From Desulfosporosinus sp. (GTDB lineage: Bacteria; Bacillota; Desulfitobacteriia; Desulfitobacteriales; Desulfitobacteriaceae), in the NCBI GenBank assembly GCA_003513495.1, contig DOPM01000047.1, positions 1-30,585 of the forward strand: a stretch of DNA of 30,585 bases, written 5' to 3'. The notes below the pieces were generated by a model, which was given only the letters and a program-made list of their open reading frames with translations, did no database searches and had not been told where the DNA came from. Of the stretch, positions 23,303 through 30,376 are shown one piece after another (positions within the stretch are counted from its first letter, which is position 1; every line of letters starts with the position of its first letter). Made by a program: the position numbers and the translations under genes.

Positions 23303-23344
23303 GCTAACCCCTGCGAAGACGCGTCTTCGCTCCTCTGAGTTAAC
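23303..23344. repeat. GAAGAC palindromic element in the thrS leader
   Basis: GCGAAGACGCGTCTTCGC (23313-23330) is a perfect 18-base palindrome with imperfect outer arms GCTAAC/GTTAAC. A further copy of CGAAGACAG stands 23 bases to the right. It resembles the element at 19490 and sits between the thrS promoter and the T-box. The rest of 23145-23400 holds no recognisable regulator. Confidence 0.6.
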
Positions 23345-23411
23345 ACCTTCGAAGACAGGGTCGTAGAAGGTAAGTCCAAGTTTTATTCACACAATTATAA
23401 GGAACTTATTT

Positions 23412-23441
23412 ATTATAGCAAACAAATCTCTTATCTGTCAA
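23412..23441 (-). promoter_or_regulatory. Promoter of the thrS T-box transcript
   Basis: On the minus strand TTGACA (23436-23441), 18-base spacer, TATAAT (23412-23417). The -35 overlaps the last codons of the ytxC-like gene. The leader to thrS would be about 490 bases, longer than the other two T-box leaders. Confidence 0.75.
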
Positions 23442-24310
23442 AACTTTTCACACAAGGAACATCCTTGACAATCATGTACACGATCTCCAAAAACATCTCG
23501 AATCGTTTCAAGCGTATCTTTGTACCCTTCGTAACGGATATGTAACGTGATTTCCCGGGGCGCAACAGCAATAAGTGCACTGACCAATAAATCCTCATAC
23601 CCTAGTTCATGGACATTATCGAGTTGGTAGTCTTCTAGAAACTGATGGGTTACTTTAGCCCCTTCGTTGTTATAAAGATGAAACTTACCTTGCGGCGTCA
23701 TTCCAACATGAAGATACTCTAACTTTGGTTTTTGACTATCTACAAAGTGTTTTAGAAGTTGAATAAATTCTGAGTACTCTTTTTCAACGACATACTCATC
23801 AATAGCAAATTCAACCGCTTTATTCACTTCGTTCTTATAGTCATGGGCACGAAACCGCAAAAACCCTTCGATGTCAAATACAGAACTACGATCCAAGCAA
23901 CCTAATATCTGTGTAACTAGGCTTGTTTTGCGATTAACACGATATCCCGGGACTTGCCCTAGCCCTTGGTTCAAATAGTCTAAAGCCTTGTTAAGTAACA
24001 ATTGCCAGTTTTCTTGTTTTAAATAATGTCTCTTCTTTAGCATCTGAACAACGTGGTCTTTTTCCCAATGATGCAAAATTGTCTCTGCTAAGGCATTAGC
24101 TAAATAGTAACGGTGAATCTTTTGAACCATACCTTCATCTTCTGTTGCTTCCAACGCAGAATCTTGAAACTGACACTGGATAATCCAACGTTTTCCCTGC
24201 TGGTGTTCTATAATTTGAAAGGGAAGTTCTTCTTGGTCACGCAGTTCTCGTAATCGTGCACAGATACTCTCCCGATAATATTGCGTCCCTAATTGTACGG
24301 AATGTTCCAC
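23438..24310 (-). CDS. ytxC: YtxC-family sporulation protein
   Basis: The protein has 290 residues from the GTG that stands 7 bases after GGAGG; a GTG two codons earlier is too close to that site. It has no clear membrane segment and looks like a mixed alpha-helical soluble protein with a helical middle (HRYYLANALAETILHHWEKD) and a C-terminal CQGCSLC cysteine cluster. The sequence and its position directly before thrS match the YtxC-like family of spore formers, whose role in sporulation is not defined. The cysteines might bind metal; this is inference. Confidence 0.8.
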   Translation of the reverse strand: MEHSVQLGTQYYRESICARLRELRDQEELPFQIIEHQQGKRWIIQCQFQDSALEATEDEGMVQKIHRYYLANALAETILHHWEKDHVVQMLKKRHYLKQENWQLLLNKALDYLNQGLGQVPGYRVNRKTSLVTQILGCLDRSSVFDIEGFLRFRAHDYKNEVNKAVEFAIDEYVVEKEYSEFIQLLKHFVDSQKPKLEYLHVGMTPQGKFHLYNNEGAKVTHQFLEDYQLDNVHELGYEDLLVSALIAVAPREITLHIRYEGYKDTLETIRDVFGDRVHDCQGCSLCEKF

Positions 24311-24457
24311 TGGCACCCCTCCATAGTAATGTATATGACCTTCTTTAAGCCATATTTCGGTTGGGCCAATCTATTAGCACTTTTAATTTTTAAAAACGCC
24401 TCTACATTCCTTAATATTTCCAAAAACGCAATCTTTCATTCTTATCAGACATGACAA

Positions 24458-24508
24458 GGGGACGGTCCTTTTTGACACGAAAGTTTCGTGTCAAAAGGAA
24501 CCGTCCCC
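24458..24508. repeat. GGGGACGG-type long hairpin
   Basis: Two 25-base arms (24458-24482 and 24484-24508) pair at 23 positions around a single base; one of the two differences still allows a G-U pair. The arms begin GGGGACGGTCC and end GACACGAAA. Such elements are dispersed in several Clostridia genomes (my recollection). It lies in the 224-base gap between speE and the ytxC-like gene and may also act as a crude transcription barrier; there is no U tract. Confidence 0.8.
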
Positions 24509-24534
24509 CATCGACATGCATAGGACCTGGTTGA

Positions 24535-25389
24535 TTAATCTCCAGCAGTTTCTAGAAGCTCTAATACATAGTTGGGCAAGGCGAAGCATCCTTTGTGGAT
24601 TTCTGTATTGTAATACTTTGTTTTAATCCCGAGACTATTCCATGCCTGTTCATCTATGTGAGTTACTGGGTCATAGGTTTTAGAGGCAAAACCAAATAAC
24701 CAGTGACCCGAGGGGTAGGTTGGAATGTGCGCCTGATAAACCCTGCAAACCGGAAAGAATTGCCTAATCCGTTTATGAGCCCTTTGCATAGCTTTAGCAT
24801 CATCAGCATAATAAGGACTTTCATGCTGATTGACAAGGATGCCATCATGCTTTAAAGCCTTATAGCAGTTACCGTAAAATTCCTTCGTGAAGAGCCCTTC
24901 TCCCGGTCCGAAGGGATCTGTAGAGTCGACAATGATTAGATCATAAGAATTTTCCTTGGAGCGAACAAATTTCAGTCCATCTTCAAAATACAGCTGTACT
25001 CTTGGATCGTCTAACTTACAGGCTGTCTGAGGAAAGTATTCTTTGCACACATCCACAACCATTTTATCGATTTCCACCATATCAATGTTTTCGATGGAAC
25101 TATAGCGCGTCAGCTCTCTTACTGTTCCGCCATCTCCCGCGCCAATGACTAAAACATTTTTAATCTTGAGATTGGTAGCCATAGGCACATGAACAATCAT
25201 GTCATGATAGATAAATTCGTCCTTTTCTGTGATCATCATAAAACCATCTAAGGTGAAGAAGTTACCAAATTCTTTAGAGTTAAAAACGTCAATCCTTTGG
25301 AATTCACTCTCACCTGTATAAAGAGGCTTTTCCACTTTGATAGAAAAACGAACGTTGTTTGTGTGCTGTTCTGTATACCATAATTCCAT
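24535..25389 (-). CDS. speE: Spermidine synthase (polyamine aminopropyltransferase)
   Basis: The enzyme moves an aminopropyl group from decarboxylated SAM to putrescine or a similar amine. From ATG 25389, behind GGAGGAAG, it has 284 residues, the normal size. An N-terminal beta domain (MELWYTEQHTNNVRFSIKV) is followed by the Rossmann domain with GAGDGGTVRE (about 83-92), an acidic residue in MVEID, and the catalytic DSTDPFGPGEGLF loop. It starts one base after the speA stop, so both are made together. SAM decarboxylase and agmatinase are not next to it. Confidence 0.94.
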   Translation of the reverse strand: MELWYTEQHTNNVRFSIKVEKPLYTGESEFQRIDVFNSKEFGNFFTLDGFMMITEKDEFIYHDMIVHVPMATNLKIKNVLVIGAGDGGTVRELTRYSSIENIDMVEIDKMVVDVCKEYFPQTACKLDDPRVQLYFEDGLKFVRSKENSYDLIIVDSTDPFGPGEGLFTKEFYGNCYKALKHDGILVNQHESPYYADDAKAMQRAHKRIRQFFPVCRVYQAHIPTYPSGHWLFGFASKTYDPVTHIDEQAWNSLGIKTKYYNTEIHKGCFALPNYVLELLETAGD

Positions 25390-25390
25390 G

Positions 25391-26845
25391 TTATACTTCC
25401 TCCACAACTCTAATGTTTTCAATTGTCATATCCTCTGTACCTGTTAGGGAACTGCCTTTGGACTTAGCGTAGGCGATATAATCAATGATTTCGTTTGTTA
25501 TCCGCTCTCCTGGTGCCAAGATAGGGATACCTGGTGGATAACACATGACAAACTCCCCACTTATAAACCCTGTGCTCTCCTTGATAGGGACAGAATGTTG
25601 ATCTGCATAAAATGCTTTCTGAGGTGTCATTACCACCTCTGGATTAATATACTCATGATCAAGCATTCCCTTTTTATCCCTCATATATAGTCTTTTTATT
25701 TCAGAGAGCGAAGATACTAGACGTTCCAACGCGAGTGCACGATCTCCAACGGAAATGATAGCTAGAATATTACCAATATCACCTAACTCGATCTGAATTC
25801 CGTAGTCATCACGGAGGATATCGTAAACCTCAATTCCTGCCAGACCTATTTCTCTTGTATGAACAGAGAGCTTTGTGTGATCAAAATCGTACACTGAATC
25901 TCCATTAATTAGTTCTTTAGAAAAAGCATAGTATCCACCAATTTTATTGATTTCCTCTCGCGCATAGTTAGCAAGCGCAGAGGCTTTTTCAAAGATGCTC
26001 TTCCCTGCTAAGGCTAAATTACGTCTAGAAATATCCAGGGAAGAAAGCAAAAGGTAGGAGCCACTAGTAGTTTGGGTAAGATTGATTGTTTGTCGTACAT
26101 GGCCAGTGCTTAGACGTGTGCCTTTTAATAAAAAGGAACTTTGAGTCAGGGATCCGCCTGTTTTATGCATGCTTACAGCTGCCATATCAGCTCCTGCTGC
26201 CATGGCACTGATCGGTAGATTGTCGCCAAAGTAAAAATGTGATCCATGTGCTTCATCTACGAGGACATACATATTATGACGATGTGCAAGCTCTGTAATG
26301 GTCTTTAAATCCGAGCAAATACCATAATAAGTCGGATTATTAATGAAAATTGCTTTGGCATCTGGATTTTTAGCAATAGCCTTTTCTATATCCTTTATAG
26401 ACATACCTAACGGTATTCCTAACATTTTATTAACACCTGGATTAACATAAACAGGGATTGCCCCACTAATGATAAGCGCATTAATGGCACTTCTATGAAC
26501 ATTTCGTGGCATAATAATTTTTTCGCCTTGTTTACATACGCTCATAATCATCGCTTGAACGGCTGAGGTGGTGCCATTAACCATAAAAAAGGCATGGTCA
26601 GCACCAAAAGCATCTGCTGCTAGCTCCTCCGCCTCCTTGATTACAGAGACCGGATGAACAAGGTTGTCTAGTGGTTTCATGGAATTGACATCTACTGCGA
26701 GGCATTTTTCGCCTAGGAATTCTGTAAGTTCTGGGTTTCCTTTGCCTTGCTTATGCCCTGGGACATCAAAGGGTACTACTCTCATTGATTTGTATTTGAG
26801 AAGCGCTTCATAAATCGGTGCCTTGCCTTGCCAAAACGAATTCAT
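25391..26845 (-). CDS. speA: PLP-dependent Arg/Lys/Orn decarboxylase (SpeA type)
   Basis: This fold-type I decarboxylase most likely makes agmatine or cadaverine in polyamine synthesis. From the ATG behind GGTGG it has 484 residues, close to B. subtilis SpeA. The cofactor lysine is in SMHKTGGS (Lys228), with DEAHGSHF (197-204) holding the PLP-ring aspartate and NGTTSAVQ near residue 90 binding phosphate. The C-terminal domain contains the EFVMCYPPGIP block. Substrate choice among Arg, Lys and Orn cannot be fixed from sequence; the speE neighbour favours a polyamine precursor. A weak TATAGT promoter lies about 50 bases upstream. Confidence 0.92.
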   Translation of the reverse strand: MNSFWQGKAPIYEALLKYKSMRVVPFDVPGHKQGKGNPELTEFLGEKCLAVDVNSMKPLDNLVHPVSVIKEAEELAADAFGADHAFFMVNGTTSAVQAMIMSVCKQGEKIIMPRNVHRSAINALIISGAIPVYVNPGVNKMLGIPLGMSIKDIEKAIAKNPDAKAIFINNPTYYGICSDLKTITELAHRHNMYVLVDEAHGSHFYFGDNLPISAMAAGADMAAVSMHKTGGSLTQSSFLLKGTRLSTGHVRQTINLTQTTSGSYLLLSSLDISRRNLALAGKSIFEKASALANYAREEINKIGGYYAFSKELINGDSVYDFDHTKLSVHTREIGLAGIEVYDILRDDYGIQIELGDIGNILAIISVGDRALALERLVSSLSEIKRLYMRDKKGMLDHEYINPEVVMTPQKAFYADQHSVPIKESTGFISGEFVMCYPPGIPILAPGERITNEIIDYIAYAKSKGSSLTGTEDMTIENIRVVEEV

Positions 26846-26992
26846 AAGAACCACCACCTTACCCTAAGTATGATATATGGAGACATTCCTGCCACTATAG
26901 CATTTCTAATCTTGCTACAAGTATTCTAAACAACCATTGTATAAATGACTCCACAATAAATTTAGCACATATAACATCTTGATAAAATCAAA

Positions 26993-27020
26993 TTACCCAT
27001 TGACCTAAATCAATGGGTAA
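26993..27020 (-). terminator. Terminator of the tRNA operon
   Basis: TTACCCATTGA and TCAATGGGTAA form a perfect 11-bp stem with a 6-base loop, followed on the minus strand by TTTGATTTT. It lies 50 bases after the last tRNA. Confidence 0.85.
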
Positions 27021-27070
27021 AATCAGCTCTTGTCAATAGACACATTTATTTTAAAATTACCTTGTTCATA

Positions 27071-27147
27071 TGGTGGGTTTGAGAGGACTCGAACCTCCGA
27101 CCCCCGCGATGTCAACGCGGTACTCTAACCAGCTGAGCTACAAACCC
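27071..27147 (-). tRNA. tRNA-Val (GAC)
   Basis: This 77-base gene encodes its CCA end. The acceptor arms GGGTTTG/CAAACCC pair fully, the anticodon stem CCGCG/CGCGG encloses TTGACAT, and the T loop is TTCGAGT. Anticodon GAC reads valine codons GUC and GUU. It is the last gene of the cluster. Confidence 0.95.
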
Positions 27148-27150
27148 ATA

Positions 27151-27238
27151 TGGTGCCGATGACCGGAATCGAACCGGTACGGATGTTAAGTCCGCGGGAT
27201 TTTAAGTCCCGTGCGTCTGCCAGTTACGCCACATCGGC
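27151..27238 (-). tRNA. tRNA-Leu (TAA)
   Basis: This 88-base class II tRNA has a long variable arm, acceptor GCCGATG/CATCGGC, discriminator A and encoded CCA. The anticodon loop CTTAAAA gives TAA, reading leucine UUA and UUG. Confidence 0.95.
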
Positions 27239-27246
27239 AAATTGAT

Positions 27247-27321
<75 letters not shown>

Positions 27322-27330
27322 AAATTATTA

Positions 27331-27405
27331 TGGAGCGGGTGACGAGATTCGAACTCGCGACTTTCACCTTGGCAAGGTGACACTCTACCACTGAGTTACA
27401 CCCGC
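27331..27405 (-). tRNA. tRNA-Gly (GCC)
   Basis: This 75-base gene has acceptor GCGGGTG/CACCCGC, discriminator U and encoded CCA. The anticodon loop TTGCCAA gives GCC. Confidence 0.95.
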
Positions 27406-27406
27406 G

Positions 27407-27482
<76 letters not shown>

Positions 27483-27484
27483 AT

Positions 27485-27634
27485 TTATCGAGGTACGAGG
27501 TCCGAAATTCGATATTCGAACTCAGGTATTCCTCTTTAGGGTTCTTTTCTCAGATCCATGTTCTAAGCTCTATTAGCGTAGAAGTTTTACCTTCACCTTT
27601 CAAAGCTCGAATCACGATCTTCGAATATCGATAA
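27485..27634. repeat. Palindromic element A in the tRNA spacer
   Basis: The 150-base spacer between tRNA-Phe and tRNA-Asp opens with TTATCGA and closes with TCGATAA. The outer 28 bases on each side match as inverted repeats at about 20 positions. It abuts the tRNA-Asp CCA end and is rich in TTCGA and TACGA words. It is related to the element in the next spacer. Confidence 0.65.
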
Positions 27635-27710
27635 TGGCGACCCCGATCGGACTTGAACCGACGATCTCCTGCGTGACAGGCAGGCATGTTGACCACTACA
27701 CCACGGGGCC
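27635..27710 (-). tRNA. tRNA-Asp (GTC)
   Basis: This 76-base gene has acceptor GGCCCCG/CGGGGTC (one G-U pair), discriminator G and encoded CCA. The anticodon loop CTGTCAC gives GTC. Palindromic elements flank it on both sides. Confidence 0.95.
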
Positions 27711-27818
27711 CAACTCGATGTTCGAGGTACGAAGTTCAAAATACGAACTTTGCCTCTATCTCAAAGTCTTATCCGAGAATCTTTCAAATCTCGTATGTCA
27801 AACTTCGGATATCTAGAT
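27711..27818. repeat. Palindromic element B in the tRNA spacer
   Basis: This 108-base spacer shares CGAGGTACGA near its left end with element A. Its right end (CTTTCAAATCTCG...CTTCGGATATC) parallels element A (CTTTCAAAGCTCG...CTTCGAATATC). Internal pairing such as ATACGAACTTTG with CAAATCTCGTAT makes a long imperfect hairpin. Confidence 0.6.
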
Positions 27819-27894
<76 letters not shown>

Positions 27895-27911
27895 GAGAAC
27901 TGACGATTATC

Positions 27912-27940
27912 AGTATACACAAAAAACAGCGATGTGTCAA
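27912..27940 (-). promoter_or_regulatory. Promoter of the tRNA operon
   Basis: On the minus strand TTGACA (27935-27940), exactly 17 bases, TATACT (27912-27917). It stands 17 bases before tRNA-Val and fires through all seven tRNAs to the terminator at 26993. Confidence 0.9.
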
Positions 27941-27997
27941 AGCCTTTTTTTTCTACATTAAAAAATATACTTTTACATTGTATAGACACCGCTTTGC

Positions 27998-29278
27998 TCA
28001 ATTCGATGATACTTTTTTCTGTTTTACAATAACTTCTTCAATACTAATTGAGCGAGTATGTTTAGTATGTGACCACTGTTTATCTTTACGATTGATAAAT
28101 CCTAAAAACACGATTGGAATCCAGCTATAAATGAAGATAGGATATAGAATAAGCCCTACATAGGCACGCCAGGGTATACGGTCAAGTGCCAATGCCGCTA
28201 CTGGATAAAGATATTGAAAAGCGGATAAGATTTGCCATCCCGTCCACGGCATCACTAAAGTGAATACCCGGGTGTATTCCGGTTGAAAAGCATCTATCAT
28301 ATTAGTCAACATAAAGAAAGTAGCAATCATTACAAGTGCAGGTTGAAAAAGATGTATAGCTGCATCAAAATACATAACTTTCTTTTCCCGTATTCCTTTA
28401 ATAATTAAGGGGAAGAAATACCGTCCTGCTACGTCGACCTGTCCCTGAGCCCAACGTTTTCTTTGGTTCCAAGCCTGGATAAAGGTCAATGGTTTTTCAT
28501 CATAAACCACCGCATCGTGAGCCCAGGTCGTTTTGATACCGTGGGATAACGCTTTCATGCTGAACTCAAGGTCCTCAGTTAATGATGTAGCCCCCCAGCC
28601 AAATTCTTTTAAAACATCTGTAGAAATACACATGCCCGTTCCACCTAATACATTAGAGAGACGCCCAGTATTAAACCTTGCAAGTTGTAACATTCTATTT
28701 GTTACCCAAAACGCAATAGAGAAAGTATTGGTAACCCAAGTATCAAATGGGTTTTTAGAGTCTAAATAACATTGAACAATTTTATGCCCTTGGCAAAGCT
28801 TACTGTTCATTTCAAACAGGAAGTTTTCCTTAACGAGGTTATCAGCATCAAAAATTACTATTGCATCGTACTGTCGCTCCATATTAAATAAACGATGGAA
28901 CATCCACTCCAACGCATATCCTTTGCCGCGCTTTTCCGTATTAAACCGCCGATGGACGATTGCACCTGTATTTTTTGCTATCAAGGCAGTTCTATCCGTA
29001 CAATTATCTGCAACAACAAAGATATCGTATAATTTCTTTGGATAATCAAGTTGAAGAAGATTTTCGATTAATGGGCCAATAACGGCCTCCTCATTATGAG
29101 CCGCAACAACTATTGCAAAGGTCTTCTCTGATGTATGTATTTTAAGTTCCTGTTTCCGGAATAGCCCAAACATCGAAAGAATGAAATAGTAAAAGGTCAA
29201 AAAGATAATAATAATTTGAACTGGTAGCATGATAACATTAAATATCTGAGTACCTGTAACTCCAGATAAAAAATCCAC
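27998..29278 (-). CDS. Processive family 2 glycosyltransferase, membrane bound
   Basis: The protein probably polymerises or transfers sugars at the membrane for an extracellular polysaccharide or glycolipid. From GTG 29278, behind AAAGGGG, it has 426 residues; the frame is open 38 codons further without a ribosome site. One N-terminal helix (about 12-36) leads to a GT-A domain with VVAAHNEE, DNCTD, DAD (144-146), TED (234-236) and QRKRW (272-276), the D,D,D,QxxRW pattern of cellulose, chitin and hyaluronan synthase relatives. Three C-terminal helices follow (about 310-400). No PilZ domain is present. The product cannot be predicted. Confidence 0.88.
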   Translation of the reverse strand: MDFLSGVTGTQIFNVIMLPVQIIIIFLTFYYFILSMFGLFRKQELKIHTSEKTFAIVVAAHNEEAVIGPLIENLLQLDYPKKLYDIFVVADNCTDRTALIAKNTGAIVHRRFNTEKRGKGYALEWMFHRLFNMERQYDAIVIFDADNLVKENFLFEMNSKLCQGHKIVQCYLDSKNPFDTWVTNTFSIAFWVTNRMLQLARFNTGRLSNVLGGTGMCISTDVLKEFGWGATSLTEDLEFSMKALSHGIKTTWAHDAVVYDEKPLTFIQAWNQRKRWAQGQVDVAGRYFFPLIIKGIREKKVMYFDAAIHLFQPALVMIATFFMLTNMIDAFQPEYTRVFTLVMPWTGWQILSAFQYLYPVAALALDRIPWRAYVGLILYPIFIYSWIPIVFLGFINRKDKQWSHTKHTRSISIEEVIVKQKKVSSN

Positions 29279-29306
29279 AGATTCAACCCCTTTCTTAACC
29301 CATAAA

Positions 29307-29336
29307 ATTTTAACATAGGAATGGTTACCTATGCAA
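29307..29336 (-). promoter_or_regulatory. Promoter of the glycosyltransferase gene
   Basis: On the minus strand TTGCAT (29331-29336), 18-base spacer, TAAAAT (29307-29312). The spacer contains the inverted repeat CATAGG-N8-CCTATG (29314-29333), which overlaps the -35 and could be an operator. Confidence 0.55.
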
Positions 29337-29399
29337 GAAGAGAGATACGACAATAATAGACAGATTGTCCGCTTGCAACTTATACTTACCACGAAAGTC

Positions 29400-29686
29400 G
29401 TAGGATTTTTTTAGTAGTAGTTTCTCTCTTAGTCTATTCTTAGCTTGTACATTTTACTGAGTCTGTATTAAACTTGTATTTTATTTTATCTTAACTTAGA
29501 ACTATTTACTGTATATTTCTATTAAACTTAATAATTTCTAATAATAATATAAACCTCTAATAGAAATAGAGATCAATATCTAATACCTTACGAGCCTTAG
29601 CTACTGCATAAAACAAGAAATAGACTCACATTTTTTAAGTACTGCAGGGGGCTAGATATGTATTACGATTTACGATTCATTGTTGG
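29400..29686. other. AT-rich intergenic stretch
   Basis: This stretch of about 290 bases is very AT-rich and holds no convincing gene, RNA or terminator. A small hairpin, CCTCTAATAGAAATAGAG (29552-29569), is the only local structure noted. Confidence 0.5.
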
Positions 29687-30004
29687 TCAACGTCGTTCAC
29701 TTAGCTTTAGTAAGCAAAACGTAATTAGTGAGCCAACAAATAGTAGAAATAGAAAGCTTGCTTTTATTCCAAAAGCGAGTGAATACCAGTAGACTTCTCC
29801 GACACGTGGACCAGATACCCATGGAACAAAGGATCGGAAAATATAAGCAAATCCTCCTCCAATTACAACAAATAGTAAGACTGCTGAAAGCAACAATAGT
29901 ATGCCCATCACACCTATAGGCGTATCCAACCTCCAACGACGTATTAAGTCACGTTTCAGCCATTGTAATTCTATGTTAAGTACCCTAATCCGTCTACGCC
30001 ACAT
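29687..30004 (-). CDS. Small two-helix membrane protein, unknown function
   Basis: I do not recognise this 105-residue protein. From the ATG behind GAGGTG it has a very basic N-terminus (MWRRRIRVLNIELQWLKRDL), two membrane helices (about 31-58 and 79-100) and an Arg-rich end. The helices flank a loop containing FRSFVPWVSGPRVGEVYWYS. The positive-inside rule puts both ends in the cytoplasm. It shares the strand of the glycosyltransferase gene but is 408 bases away, and it is divergent from the zinc-finger gene. Confidence 0.7.
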   Translation of the reverse strand: MWRRRIRVLNIELQWLKRDLIRRWRLDTPIGVMGILLLLSAVLLFVVIGGGFAYIFRSFVPWVSGPRVGEVYWYSLAFGIKASFLFLLFVGSLITFCLLKLSERR

Positions 30005-30107
30005 CTTTATCACCTCACAACTATTTTATGAGGGGAGTAGTAAAAGTGTTTATGGCAAAAAAAACTTGATTAGTACCTTCTTCTGTATAAATATCCTGTA
30101 ATTAGGG

Positions 30108-30113
30108 TATAAT
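30108..30113 (+). promoter_or_regulatory. -10 box of the zinc-finger gene
   Basis: TATAAT stands only 6 bases before AAGGAGG (30120-30126). Transcription from the normal distance would start at the ribosome site itself, giving almost no 5' leader. No good -35 is visible. Confidence 0.45.
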
Positions 30114-30135
30114 CGCCGCAAGGAGGTGGTTTATT

Positions 30136-30264
30136 ATGCCAGTTGCGGCACCAGATGGTAAATTTGTACACTGTTCCTATTGCGATCAAAAGTTTCGATT
30201 TGGATACGATGCAAGTCTACATGAGAAAGAGAAACACTCCGATCAACTGAAGTCATCTAGTTAA
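30136..30264 (+). CDS. Small C2H2 zinc-finger protein
   Basis: This 42-residue protein is preceded by AAGGAGG at 9 bases. Its core is HCSYCDQKFRFGYDASLHEK, with Cys13, Cys16, His29 and His34. That is C-x2-C-x12-H-x4-H, the classical C2H2 zinc-finger spacing, with the usual aromatic residue (Phe20) and Leu28 in core positions. It is one finger with a short tail, so it may bind nucleic acid or a protein partner weakly. It has its own -10 box and terminator and is followed by a structured RNA. Single-finger C2H2 proteins are uncommon in bacteria; function unknown. Confidence 0.8.
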   Translation: MPVAAPDGKFVHCSYCDQKFRFGYDASLHEKEKHSDQLKSSS

Positions 30265-30324
30265 TAGCATAAGTTATTATGACATAATTATGAGTAATGT
30301 AAATTTTAGCAAACAAATAGAAGA

Positions 30325-30352
30325 CTACCCAACATTTGTGGGGTAGTTTTTC
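30325..30352 (+). terminator. Terminator of the zinc-finger gene
   Basis: ACTACCC and GGGTAGT pair around a 10-base loop, followed by TTTTC. It lies 60 bases after the stop codon. Confidence 0.8.
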
Positions 30353-30376
30353 TACTTGTAACTTTGCGGTGATGAC

